Shown here: piece after piece, positions 35,984 to 44,058 of the stretch | Position numbering within the stretch: the stretch's first letter is position 1 | Layout of the letters: each line of letters starts with the position of its first letter | NCBI RefSeq assembly: GCF_900107605.1 | Contig: NZ_FNQJ01000021.1 | Span: forward strand, 1-64,000 | Direction: 5' to 3' | From: Acidovorax soli | GTDB lineage: Bacteria; Pseudomonadota; Gammaproteobacteria; Burkholderiales; Burkholderiaceae_C | Length of the DNA: 64,000 nt | Notes under the pieces: generated by a model | Told to the model about the DNA's origin: nothing | Seen by the model: the letters and a program-made list of their open reading frames with translations, nothing else | The model's database searches: none | Made by a program: the position numbers and the translations under genes

Positions 35984-36312
35984 TCCGCATCGATGCGGCC
36001 TGGCTGGCCACCGCCCCCCTGGACATGCGAGCGGGAACCGACACCGCCCTGGCGCGGGTGATCGCCACCTTCGGCGCGGCCCATCCGCACCACGCCTACG
36101 TCTTCGCCAACCAGAGAGCCAATCGCCTGAAGGTTCTGGTGCACGACGGCGTGGGACTGTGGCTGGTTGCGCGCCGGTTGCACCAGGGCAAGTTCGTCTG
36201 GGCGCCGCCGGGCAGTCCGAACGTGGCACTGGAACAAGCTCAACTGGACGCCCTGGTACTGGGCTTACCCTGGCAACGCGTGGGCTCGCGCGGCGCCATC
36301 ACCGTGATCTGA
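35980..36312 (+). CDS. tnpB: IS66 accessory protein TnpB
   Basis: A 110-residue IS66 Orf2 protein, required for transposition in the family though its exact role is unclear. It contains PLDMRAGTDTALARV and the conserved RLKVLVHDGVGLWLVARRL core near residues 49-67. The GTG start overlaps the tnpA stop by four bases; no ATG is available without losing the conserved N-terminus. Length is normal. Confidence 0.93.
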   Translation: MIRIDAAWLATAPLDMRAGTDTALARVIATFGAAHPHHAYVFANQRANRLKVLVHDGVGLWLVARRLHQGKFVWAPPGSPNVALEQAQLDALVLGLPWQRVGSRGAITVI

Positions 36313-36394
36313 ATCTTCGGTTCGACGATGAATTCATGGCAATTGGGAGATGTGCCAATGGCCTTGGCTGTTGGTGATTGGCACACTGCGGGTC

Positions 36395-37906
36395 ATGGTG
36401 ATCGACGAGCAAGCCCTGGGCGAACTGGACGCAGAGCAACTGCGCGAAGTGACCCAGCGCCTGCTCACCGAATTGCGCCACCAGCGTGCCCTCAACGAGA
36501 AGCTCGCCTATGAGTGCGCGCTGCTCAAGCGGCTGAAGTTCGCCGCCCAATCTGAGCGTCACAGCGCCGATCAGCGCAACCTGCTGGAAGAGGAACTCGA
36601 CAGTGACCTGGCCGCCGTCGCGCACGAGATCGAGCAATTGCGTCCGGCACAACCTGCTGCCCAGAAGCAGCAACCCAAACGCACACCGCTGCCGGCCAAT
36701 CTGCCACGGCGCGAGATACACCACGAACCCACGTCCACGACATGCCAGTGCGGCTGTCAGCTCAAACGCATCGGCGAGGACATGGCCGAGAAGCTGGACT
36801 ACGTGCCGGGTGTCTTCACCGTGGAACGTCACATCCGGGGCAAGTGGGCCTGCGCGAAGTGCCAGACCCTCACGCAGGCGCCGGTGGCCGCCCACGTCAT
36901 CGACAAAGGCATCCCGACAGCTGGCCTGCTGGCCCAGGTGCTGGTGGCCAAGTACGCCGACCATCAGCCTTTGTATCGGCAGGAGAACATCTTCGGTCGT
37001 GCCGGTCTGGCCATTCCAAGATCCACCCTGGCGCAATGGGTGGGCACCTGCGGAGCGCGGCTGCAACCACTGGTCGATGCCCTCAAGGCCGAAGTGCTCC
37101 AGCACCGGGTGCTGCACGGCGACGAGACCCCGGTGGCCATGCTCAAACCGGGCAACGGCAAGACACACCGGGCCTACCTGTGGGCCTATGCCCCGGGAGC
37201 GTTTGAAGCCACGCGCGCCGTGGTCTATGACTTCTGCGAGTCACGCGCGGGCGAACACGCCCGAGCCTTCCTGGGGGACTGGCGCGGCAGTCTGATCTGC
37301 GACGACTACGCCGGGTACAAGGCCAGCTTCAGCCAAGGCGTGACCGAAGCCGGTTGCCTGGCACACGCCCGGCGCAAGTTCTTCGACCTGCACGCGGCCA
37401 ACAAGAGCCAGATCGCCGAATTTGCCCTGACGCAGTTCGCCCGAGTCTATGAGATAGAACGGGAAGTCCATGCTCTACCGGCACCGAAACGGCTGCAGGT
37501 GCGTCAGCAGCACAGCCGGCCGATACTGGACGCCTTGCACGAATGGATGGTGCTGCAGCGCCAGCAGGTGGCGGGCAACTCGGCCACAGCCAAGGCACTG
37601 GACTACAGCCTCAAGCGCTGGGCGGCGCTCACGCGCTTTGTCGATGACCCGCAATTGCCGGCTGACAACAATTGGATCGAGAACCAGATCCGGCCCATTG
37701 CCCTTGGGCGCTCGAACTGGTTGTTTGCCGGTAGCCTGCGCGCGGGTCAGCGAGCAGCGGCCGTGATGAGCCTGATCCAGTCGGCACGCATGAACGGGCA
37801 CGACCCATATGCCTACCTCAAGGATGTGCTCACCCGGCTGCCCGCGCACAAGGCCAGCCGCATCGAAGAGCTCTTGCCGCACCGCTGGCAACCCGCCGAC
37901 ATCTGA
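36395..37906 (+). CDS. tnpC: IS66 family transposase TnpC
   Basis: A 503-residue DDE transposase. Domains in order: N-terminal coiled coil (residues 3-65), zinc-finger-like CQCGCQLK with a second CAKC pair, then the catalytic domain. The latter has HGDETPVAM (first Asp), ICDDYAGYK (second Asp) and DNNWIENQIRPIALGRSNW (Glu), and ends in an IS66 C-terminal domain. The ATG at 36395 is preferred; the frame is open further upstream. Full length, so probably functional. Confidence 0.94.
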   Translation: MVIDEQALGELDAEQLREVTQRLLTELRHQRALNEKLAYECALLKRLKFAAQSERHSADQRNLLEEELDSDLAAVAHEIEQLRPAQPAAQKQQPKRTPLPANLPRREIHHEPTSTTCQCGCQLKRIGEDMAEKLDYVPGVFTVERHIRGKWACAKCQTLTQAPVAAHVIDKGIPTAGLLAQVLVAKYADHQPLYRQENIFGRAGLAIPRSTLAQWVGTCGARLQPLVDALKAEVLQHRVLHGDETPVAMLKPGNGKTHRAYLWAYAPGAFEATRAVVYDFCESRAGEHARAFLGDWRGSLICDDYAGYKASFSQGVTEAGCLAHARRKFFDLHAANKSQIAEFALTQFARVYEIEREVHALPAPKRLQVRQQHSRPILDALHEWMVLQRQQVAGNSATAKALDYSLKRWAALTRFVDDPQLPADNNWIENQIRPIALGRSNWLFAGSLRAGQRAAAVMSLIQSARMNGHDPYAYLKDVLTRLPAHKASRIEELLPHRWQPADI

Positions 37907-38087
37907 GCCTCAGCCTTGACCGCCAGCAGAGGTCAACATGGGTTCACCGCGCGCATACTATCGTCGTACCAAAAACCTGCGAGCCGTGCAGTTGCTGCTG
38001 GGACACTCGAAGCTCGAATCGACCGTGAGATACCTCGGCATCGAACTCGATGATGCTCTCGAAATCGCGGAGCAGACGGAAATTTGA

Positions 38088-38340
38088 GCAGGGTATGAGT
38101 GGCCGATTTCTACTGGGCGCCCAGCGGCCACCCCTTTCGCGTGGAACTAAGGTTCACGACATCTGCCTCCCCTTCACAAGAAGGGAGTGCTTTGTTTGCC
38201 ACTGATTTCCCGCGATATACACGCAGTCGTTGGACAAAAAAAGATCGAGACCGTTTGGGTGACCGCTTCGTCGACGAGAGCAGTCGTTGTGTGGTTCCCG
38301 GCGAACTACTGCAACCGCTGCTTATGGAGAGCTCTCCATA
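38088..38340. other. Flank between the disrupted recombinase gene and the RIT element
   Basis: The interval has no convincing gene. Its last part forms, together with the first RIT bases, a perfect 32-bp palindrome at 38316-38347 whose core is CTTATGGAGAGCTCTCCATAAG. The palindrome includes the outermost six or seven bases of the RIT repeat. Confidence 0.5.
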
Positions 38341-38378
38341 AGCAGCGTTATGCACAGCACGCAGTTATGGACAGTTGG
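38341..38378 (+). repeat. RIT element left terminal inverted repeat
   Basis: The 38-base sequence matches the reverse complement of 41824-41861 with one mismatch. Inside it are two direct copies of an 11-mer, GTTATGCACAG at 38347-38357 and GTTATGGACAG at 38364-38374, start points 17 bases apart, which are likely recombinase binding sites. Confidence 0.9.
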
Positions 38379-38471
38379 CCAGTCTGAACGCGCCAGAGGC
38401 TGTGATCGCCCTGGTAGATCGCAAGGAGGCGGTGCCGTTGAACTGGACATAAGTTCGCAGTCGGCGCATGA

Positions 38472-38500
38472 ATGGTGATCTCACAACTGGAGATCACCAT
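38472..38500 (+). promoter_or_regulatory. Hairpin that covers the ritA ribosome-binding site
   Basis: ATGGTGATCTC (38472-38482) and GAGATCACCAT (38490-38500) are exact reverse complements around a seven-base loop. The right arm contains part of GGAG and the first bases of the ritA ATG at 38499. It could restrict translation of the operon; a recombinase operator site is another possibility. Confidence 0.5.
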
Positions 38501-39749
38501 GGACTTGATTCTTTCGATGCACCCGATGGCCAGGGCATGGCTGCTCGATGGCCCGCTGTCTTCATACGTCGGGGCGTTCCAGGCATTGCTGGAGCGCGGC
38601 CGGTACGCCGAAGGCAGCTCGGAGACTGCCCTTCGTGCCTGGTCGCACTTTGCCCACTGGATGGCGAAGTGCCAGGTATCTGCCGAACAGATCGACGAAG
38701 CCCTCGTCGAGCAGTTTCTGGATTCGCATCTGCCGCGCTGCGACTGCCATCCCGCGGCTCTGCGTACACGCAGCGGCTTGAGCGCCAGTCTCGGACACCT
38801 GCTCGCCTTGTTGCGGGAACAGCATGTCATCGTGGAACTGCCAGGCCCCAGCGGTCCCATTGCAGAAGAACTGAACCGTTACAACGTCCACATGCGCGAC
38901 GCCCGCGGCCTGGCGATAGGCACGCGCGAGGATCGGCTGGTACTCGTAGGTCGTCTGCTGCAATGCAAGTTCGCGGGCAAGGCCATCGCCATCGGCGAGT
39001 TGCAGCCGGAAGACGTTCGCGGCTTCATCGCAACCGAGCTCACGCGGGTCAGCAGCGGGTCGCATTCCAGCGCGGTCACTGCTGCGCTGCGGGCCTACTT
39101 CCGATACCGCGGGACCTGCGGTGACGCAGTGAACAGCCTGCTCGGCGCTATCTCGTCGCCGGTGCGATGGAGCCAAGCATCGTTGCCGCGCGCGCTGACG
39201 ACCGAGGAGGTCCAGCGCCTCGAAGCGCATTGCGCCGAGGCCAAGCGGGCTCCGCTGCGCCTGCTGGCCATGGTGCGCCTGGCCTTGGATCTCGGACTGC
39301 GCGTGGGCGAGATCGCCAAGCTGGAGATCGGCGACTTCGATTGGCGTGCCGGAACGGTGACCTTGAAGCGAACAAAGTCCCAGCGCCAGGATGTCCTACC
39401 GCTGCCGGTGCTCACCGGGCAGGCTCTGGCGGAGTACATGAGACACGAGCGGCCCGCAACCACGCTGCCATCGCTGTTCGTCCGTCGGTTGGCGCCACAC
39501 GACAAGCCCATCGGCGTCGATGCAGTGAGCCAGGCAATCGGGCGTGCCCTGCGAGGTGCCGGCATCTCACGCGGTTGCCATTCGTTGCGTCACACGCTGG
39601 CCTGTCGCCTGGTCAACAGCGGCAGTTCGATCAAGGAGGTCGCCGATGTGCTTCGGCATCGATCGCTGGACACCTCGTTGATCTACGCCAAGCTCGACTT
39701 GCAACTGCTTGCCGAGGTCGCTCTGCCTTGGCCTGGGAGTGCATCATGA
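38499..39749 (+). CDS. ritA: RIT element recombinase A
   Basis: A 416-residue tyrosine recombinase, first of the RIT trio. The ATG at 38499 is chosen for its GGAG six bases upstream; an ATG 27 bases earlier is in frame. The core-binding domain lies at about residues 100-210. The catalytic domain has LGLRVGEIAKLEIGDF (Arg), CHSLRHTLACRL (His-x-x-Arg) and DVLRHRSLDTSLIYAKLD with the Tyr; Arg replaces the usual Gly before the late His. The stop overlaps the ritB start by four bases. Confidence 0.92.
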   Translation: MDLILSMHPMARAWLLDGPLSSYVGAFQALLERGRYAEGSSETALRAWSHFAHWMAKCQVSAEQIDEALVEQFLDSHLPRCDCHPAALRTRSGLSASLGHLLALLREQHVIVELPGPSGPIAEELNRYNVHMRDARGLAIGTREDRLVLVGRLLQCKFAGKAIAIGELQPEDVRGFIATELTRVSSGSHSSAVTAALRAYFRYRGTCGDAVNSLLGAISSPVRWSQASLPRALTTEEVQRLEAHCAEAKRAPLRLLAMVRLALDLGLRVGEIAKLEIGDFDWRAGTVTLKRTKSQRQDVLPLPVLTGQALAEYMRHERPATTLPSLFVRRLAPHDKPIGVDAVSQAIGRALRGAGISRGCHSLRHTLACRLVNSGSSIKEVADVLRHRSLDTSLIYAKLDLQLLAEVALPWPGSAS

Positions 39750-40747
39750 GCGCCGCAGCATCGGCGAACATCGACCTCACCGCCAAGGTGGAGCAATACC
39801 TGGCTGAACGCCTGCGCCTCGGGTTCAAGCCGTGCTCCTCTGATCTCGCTGTGCGCAGCTTCACTCGCTTCATGGTCGGAGAGGGACGCGACATCGCGTT
39901 GACGGTAGACGTGATGGTCCAGTGGGCGCACCAGGTACAGCCTCGGTATCTCGTGGGCGGCCGGGCCAATGTCGACACGGCAGCGCGCCGACTGGCAACG
40001 CTGCGCCCCTTCATGCGCTGGCTCCAGCAGTTCGATCCGACTGTCGAAGTTCCTGACGATTCCAGCTTCGGTCCGATCCCGCGCCGCGTGGCGCCTCACA
40101 TCTACAGCGAAGCCGAGATCGCGGCATTGATCGTCGCTGCCCGCCGACTCGGCCCCTCGGATGGCCTTCGTGCCACCACCTATGCAACGCTGTTCGGTCT
40201 GATCGCATCGGCCGGGCTTCGGGTCTCTGAAGCGATCAACCTGGCCGACTCGGATGCAGATCTGGACGGCGGCATCCTGACCATACAGCAGACCAAGTTT
40301 GGCAAGTCCCGCATGGTGCCGCTGCACCCCAGCGTGATCGGTCCGATGGCAGCCTACCGGGCCTTGCGCCGCCAGTACGTGCCTGCGAAGCCGCAGATGA
40401 CATTCTTCGTGGGCTCGCGTGGCGTGCACCGGGGTGAACCGCTGGGAGATCGGCAGGTGCATCGAGTGTTCTGTCAGCTGCGCGAGCAATTGGGTTGGAT
40501 CGATCGCGGCGGCCATGGCCGACCGCGGGTGCATGACCTGCGCCATAGCTTCGCCGTGAGACGGATGATCCTGTGGCACCAGCAGGGAGCGAACCTTGAC
40601 CAACGAATGCTGGCCCTGTCCACGTACATGGGCCACATCAATATCTCCAGCACGTACTGGTACCTGAGCGGCGTGCCGGAGTTGATGGCGTTGGCCGGCG
40701 CTCGATTCGAACGCTTCGCCGACGTCGCGGAGAACGACGATGAGTAG
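39746..40747 (+). CDS. ritB: RIT element recombinase B
   Basis: A 333-residue tyrosine recombinase starting at an ATG overlapping the ritA stop. An N-terminal SAM-like core-binding domain lies at about 10-95. The catalytic domain has SAGLRVSEAINLADSD (Arg), KFGKSRMVPLH (Lys), VHDLRHSFAVRR (His-x-x-Arg), STYMGHINIS and STYWYLS (Tyr). It overlaps ritC by eight bases. Size and order agree with known RIT elements. Confidence 0.93.
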   Translation: MSAAASANIDLTAKVEQYLAERLRLGFKPCSSDLAVRSFTRFMVGEGRDIALTVDVMVQWAHQVQPRYLVGGRANVDTAARRLATLRPFMRWLQQFDPTVEVPDDSSFGPIPRRVAPHIYSEAEIAALIVAARRLGPSDGLRATTYATLFGLIASAGLRVSEAINLADSDADLDGGILTIQQTKFGKSRMVPLHPSVIGPMAAYRALRRQYVPAKPQMTFFVGSRGVHRGEPLGDRQVHRVFCQLREQLGWIDRGGHGRPRVHDLRHSFAVRRMILWHQQGANLDQRMLALSTYMGHINISSTYWYLSGVPELMALAGARFERFADVAENDDE

Positions 40748-41759
40748 TTCTGAACACCGCAAGCCCGCTCCGCCGAGCTTCGCGACGCTGGTCCAGTCCT
40801 TCTTCGCCGAGCACCTGACGCAGCAGCGCGCGTTGAGCCCGCAGACCGTTGCGGCCTATCGGGACGCGTTCGTGCTGTTCCTGGACTTCGCCCAGGCGCA
40901 ACTGCACAAGACGCCCACGACGCTGTCGCTCGCCGACCTGACGCCCGCGCTGATCCTGGACTTCCTCGATCATCTCGAACGCGATCGGCACAACACCGTT
41001 CGCAGCCGCAATGCGCGACTGGCCGCGCTGCGCTCGTTCCTGAAGTTCGCGGCCCGGCGAGACGTGACGGCACTTCAGGTCGTCGAGCAGGCGCTCGGCG
41101 TGCCGATGAAGCGCTTCGAGCGGCCGATGTTCGAGTTCCTGACACGCGAGGAGATGCTGGCCGTGATCGGCGCGCCAGGAGCGGATTGGATGGGCCAGCG
41201 AGACAAGCTGCTGCTGGCCCTGCTGTACAACACCGGTGCCCGCGTGTCGGAGGCAATCGGCGTAAAAGTGGGCGACGTCGTGCTGGCACCCGCCGCCTGC
41301 GTGCATCTGCATGGCAAGGGACGCAAGCAGCGGTCGGTGCCGCTCTGGCGATCGACGGTCAAGGTGATCCGCGCCTGGCTGAAGTTCAACCCGGACCTGA
41401 CTCCCACGTCGGCGCTGCTGCCCAACCGTGGCGGACAGGCGATGACGCGGTCCAACGTGACGCAGCGCCTGGCATTGGCCGTCAAGAAAGCCGCGCTCAC
41501 GACGCCGAGCCTGGCCGGGAGAACGATCTCTCCACACTGCCTGCGTCACTCGACCGCTATGCACCTTCTGCAGTCGGGCGTGGACATCAGCGTGATCGCT
41601 CTGTGGCTCGGACACGAGAGTCCGGCGACAACGCATCAGTACATAGAGGCCGATCTCGCCATGAAGGAAAAGGCACTGGCCAGGCTTCAGGATCCCAATG
41701 TGGTCCCACAGCGGTTCCGGGCAGAAGACGATCTGTTGAAGTTCCTCAAGACCTTGTGA
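40740..41759 (+). CDS. ritC: RIT element recombinase C
   Basis: A 339-residue XerC/D-like tyrosine recombinase, third of the trio. The core-binding domain is at residues 12-110. The catalytic motifs are NTGARVSEAIGVKVGD (Arg), GKGRKQRSVPLW (Lys), SPHCLRHSTAMHLLQSG (His-x-x-Arg), LWLGHESPATTHQYIEAD (GH and Tyr). It ends 64 bases before the right inverted repeat. All three RIT proteins are probably needed together, as their conserved clustering suggests. Confidence 0.94.
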   Translation: MSSSEHRKPAPPSFATLVQSFFAEHLTQQRALSPQTVAAYRDAFVLFLDFAQAQLHKTPTTLSLADLTPALILDFLDHLERDRHNTVRSRNARLAALRSFLKFAARRDVTALQVVEQALGVPMKRFERPMFEFLTREEMLAVIGAPGADWMGQRDKLLLALLYNTGARVSEAIGVKVGDVVLAPAACVHLHGKGRKQRSVPLWRSTVKVIRAWLKFNPDLTPTSALLPNRGGQAMTRSNVTQRLALAVKKAALTTPSLAGRTISPHCLRHSTAMHLLQSGVDISVIALWLGHESPATTHQYIEADLAMKEKALARLQDPNVVPQRFRAEDDLLKFLKTL

Positions 41760-41823
41760 TTACGTGAAGTTCAAAGACGCGACCGCAGCCCTCTTGCGAG
41801 GGCGGCGACGCCGCGCTGCCGGA

Positions 41824-41861
41824 CCAACTGTGCATAACTGCGTGCTGTGCATAACGCTGCT
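41824..41861 (-). repeat. RIT element right terminal inverted repeat
   Basis: This 38-base segment is the inverted partner of 38341-38378 with one mismatch. It contains two identical copies of CTGTGCATAAC at 41828-41838 and 41845-41855, matching the 17-base spacing of the paired sites at the left end. Confidence 0.9.
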
Positions 41862-42174
41862 GAACAGTCATTTGATTGCTTATCCCCCAAGTGGGAAGGT
41901 TTAGCAGTCAACGGAGCATCCATCAAGAGATGACGGCAAGCTGAAGAACTTTCGATGGGCCACGGGCCCAATGGTCAAAAATCCCTTGAAGCTTCATCTC
42001 TGCGCTATGGCAGGGCCACGCATGGGCCACAGGCGGGCCATGAACACAGACGTCAGAAAACTGTGACCCTGAGCCTCAAGGCCTTATTGGCTGCTGAGAG
42101 CGGTCAACTCTGAGACTTGAACCAAAATTTGACTGTATCGTGGGCCATGGAAAACTCACGTAAGTCCTTGATTT
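41862..42174. other. Gap between the RIT element and tRNA-Arg
   Basis: These 313 bases have no convincing gene, promoter or terminator. They are the last accessory-side sequence before the tRNA 3' end and may include an old island end. Confidence 0.4.
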
Positions 42175-42177
42175 TGG

Positions 42178-42250
42178 TGCGGCTGGCGGGGATCGAACCC
42201 ACGACCCTCGGCTTCGGAGGCCGATACTCTATCCACTGAGCTACAGCCGC
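42178..42250 (-). tRNA. tRNA-Arg (anticodon CCG)
   Basis: On the minus strand the sequence begins GCGGCTGTAGCTCAGTGGAT and folds as a standard cloverleaf: seven-base acceptor stem (GCGGCTG with CAGCCGC), D arm, anticodon loop CTCCGAA with CCG anticodon, and T arm containing GGTTCGATCC. A CCA follows in the genome at 42177-42175. The 3' end faces the accessory region on the left, the usual orientation when an island sits at a tRNA 3' end. Confidence 0.97.
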
Positions 42251-42304
42251 AACTCTTAAAAGACCAATACTCAAAATTCCGCTGACAGCCCGGATGACTA
42301 TAGC

Positions 42305-42344
42305 CTTCGGAGGCCAATACTCTATCCACTGAGCTACAGCCGCA
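42305..42344 (-). repeat. Duplicated 5' half of tRNA-Arg(CCG)
   Basis: These 40 bases repeat 42212-42251 with one mismatch (CCAAT for CCGAT). They cover the tRNA from its first base through the anticodon loop. The copy lies 93 bases to the right of the real gene, on the side of the tRNA 5' end, and lacks the 3' half. It looks like an integration or recombination scar. Confidence 0.9.
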
Positions 42345-42631
42345 CTAGATGCACTGCACAAACCCTCCGATTATTGCACGCGCAAGCACTCGAACACCCA
42401 CAAATCCATTGCGAAATCATGCGCTGAGCGCATCCAATCGGAACAACCAGAGGTCAGAGGCACCGACACACCGCTGCGCCTGCGGCCCACCTGCCTCAGA
42501 CCGGCGACCTCGCTTGTACCACCCGGAGTCTATGCACCTCTATCGAAGGCGTAGCAGTCTGCACTGGCAATACATCATCGCACCTATAATCAAAGGTTGA
42601 TTTCATCAAGCCCCGATACACTGAGGACGTC

Positions 42632-43444
42632 ATGAGCGACAACAACCATCACGAAGAAGCGCATACCGGCCCAATCAAGAACCCCAAGCAGCTGCTGGTA
42701 GCGGTCATTTTCTCGTTTGTGATTCCTATCTTCGCCATCATTGGCCTCGTCCTGTATGTCACCTCAGACAACAAGACGGCGGCGGGCTCGGCCAATCCCG
42801 AAAAAGCCATTGCCGAGCGCATCCAGAAGGTGGGATTGGTGGAAATCCGCGACGCCAACCGCCCACTGCGCGGTGGTGAGGATGTCTTCAAGGGCCAATG
42901 CGCCGCCTGTCACACCACGGGCGCAGCAGGCGCTCCCAAGCTCGGGGATGCTGCCGCCTGGGGCCCACGCATCAAGACGGGCCTGGACGCACTGGTTCAG
43001 TCCGCACTCAAGGGCAAGAATGCCATGGCACCACAGGGTGGTGGCGAGTTCAATGACACCGAGATAGCCCGTGCGGTGGTCTACATGGCGAATGCTGCTG
43101 GCGCCACCTTTGCAGTACCAGCGGCCGCAGGTGCTCCTGCGGCTCCCGCAGCTCCAGCCACTGCCGCTGCCGCGGCACCGGCGGCAGCCGCAACCACCAC
43201 GGCATCGGCCAATGGCGAGAATCTGTACAAGCAGGCTTGCCAGGTGTGCCATGGTGCCGGCATCGCAGGCGCACCCAAGTTTGGAGACAAAACCGCCTGG
43301 ACTCCTCGCCTGGCTGCTGGCATGGATGCGGTGTATGCCAATGCCGTGCAGGGCAAGGGCGGTATGCCAGCACGCGGCGGCACCCAGGCATCGGATGCAG
43401 ACCTGCGTGCTGCCGTGGATTACATGGCTGCTGCGGCCAAGTAA
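42632..43444 (+). CDS. Membrane-anchored cytochrome c with two class I (c5-type) haem domains
   Basis: A 270-residue cytochrome. A single membrane segment at residues 20-43 anchors it in the inner membrane with both haem domains in the periplasm. The first domain has CAACH at 90-94; the second has CQVCH at 203-207. Each has the c5-like ending with a Met ligand candidate (NAMAPQGGG; GGMPARGG). An Ala/Pro-rich linker (160-190) joins them. Such proteins carry electrons to terminal oxidases; the exact partner is not shown. GAGGA precedes the ATG, and a terminator follows at 43464. Confidence 0.93.
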   Translation: MSDNNHHEEAHTGPIKNPKQLLVAVIFSFVIPIFAIIGLVLYVTSDNKTAAGSANPEKAIAERIQKVGLVEIRDANRPLRGGEDVFKGQCAACHTTGAAGAPKLGDAAAWGPRIKTGLDALVQSALKGKNAMAPQGGGEFNDTEIARAVVYMANAAGATFAVPAAAGAPAAPAAPATAAAAAPAAAATTTASANGENLYKQACQVCHGAGIAGAPKFGDKTAWTPRLAAGMDAVYANAVQGKGGMPARGGTQASDADLRAAVDYMAAAAK

Positions 43445-43463
43445 TCCCAGCTCCTGGACCTGA

Positions 43464-43489
43464 GCCGACCCGTGGGGTCGGCTTTTTTG
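43464..43489 (+). terminator. Intrinsic terminator after the cytochrome c gene
   Basis: The stem GCCGACCC / GGGTCGGC with a three-base loop is followed directly by six T. It begins 19 bases after the stop codon. Confidence 0.9.
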
Positions 43490-43527
43490 TGTCCGCAATG
43501 GGCGGCACCCCCACCCAGACGGACGCG

Positions 43528-44058
43528 TCAGCGCTGCGAACTGTGCGCCTTGGGACTCAACACAAAACCGTACCGGCCCGGCAGTTCGCTATTGAGCGCC
43601 GCTTGCGGCGACCAGATCCCCTGGTCCACGGCGTCCGCCACCAACCCCATGTCCAGGGTGTGAACCAGGCCCACTCCGATGGTAGAGGGCAAAAAAATCC
43701 GACCGAACTCATCCTGCAAACAGTCCAACGCAACGGCTTTGGCGCCCGTGTGGGTTCGTAGCGAAAAGTCTGGTTCGACCCGCCACACCCAGGGCGCGCA
43801 TTCCAGCTCAACGTATACCCGCTGTGGACCATTCTGAAAAAACCACTGCCCCTGGGCGTCCTGCTCGTAGTTGCGCTCAATGAAGTTGATGAGTTTTTCG
43901 TGCTGCAGCAAGGAGCCCCGACTCTGGGGGAAAGGCCCAGCCGCCTGCACGGCATCGTCACGCAGGTACCACCGCCCGCGCGCATCAAGACCTAGCCAGC
44001 CGTAGCAAGCGGGAACATTGGGCCACTTGGCAAGGGCCTGTTTGACGATGTCATCCAT
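43528..44058 (-). CDS. DUF2946-type conserved protein
   Basis: A 176-residue soluble protein starting MDDIVKQALAKWPNVPACYGWLGLDARG, typical of a conserved Burkholderiales family that I recall as DUF2946. It is rich in aromatic residues (QWFFQNGPQRVYVELECAPWVW is conserved-looking in part) and has no catalytic motif I recognise. It overlaps the 3' end of the YheT-like gene by eight bases on the same strand, so the two are co-transcribed. Function unknown. Confidence 0.75.
   Translation of the reverse strand: MDDIVKQALAKWPNVPACYGWLGLDARGRWYLRDDAVQAAGPFPQSRGSLLQHEKLINFIERNYEQDAQGQWFFQNGPQRVYVELECAPWVWRVEPDFSLRTHTGAKAVALDCLQDEFGRIFLPSTIGVGLVHTLDMGLVADAVDQGIWSPQAALNSELPGRYGFVLSPKAHSSQR

Larger units (their letters stand above)
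35475..37958 (+). mobile_element. IS66-family insertion sequence, complete
   Basis: An element of 2484 bases with imperfect terminal inverted repeats (left GTAAGCGGCTGGCAAACCC at 35475-35493; right end, reverse-complemented, GTATGCGCGCGGTGAACCC at 37940-37958; 13 of 19 match). It has the standard three genes tnpA, tnpB and tnpC and an exact 8-bp target duplication. All three genes are open, so it may be active. It is inserted in the tyrosine recombinase gene at 34972-38087. Confidence 0.95.
34972..38087 (+). pseudogene. Small tyrosine recombinase gene interrupted by IS66
   Basis: The 5' part (34972-35474) encodes the first 168 residues of a phage-integrase-family protein, up to THSMRRTKATLIYRR with the His-x-x-Arg box. 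The 3' part (37967-38087) encodes TKNLRAVQLLLGHSKLESTV and the Tyr nucleophile region (RYLGIELDDA). Removing the insertion plus one copy of the 8-base target duplication joins the halves in frame into a 207-residue protein with all late motifs. A GGAG site precedes the ATG. With the insertion, a TAA follows the break at once, so the enzyme lacks its catalytic Tyr and should be inactive. Confidence 0.93.
38341..41861 (+). mobile_element. RIT element (recombinase in trio), complete
   Basis: A 3521-base element with three overlapping genes for different tyrosine recombinases (416, 333 and 339 residues) transcribed together, and 38-bp terminal inverted repeats. This is the defining layout of RIT elements known from several proteobacteria. 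All three genes are intact with full catalytic motifs apart from one substitution in the first. No cargo gene is present. No target duplication is apparent at the ends. Confidence 0.92.

Noticed and set aside
42104-42361. An 85-codon minus-strand frame across tRNA-Arg
   Set aside because: It is made of tRNA sequence and its duplicated half; the two repeated VAQWIEY segments come from the tRNA duplication.
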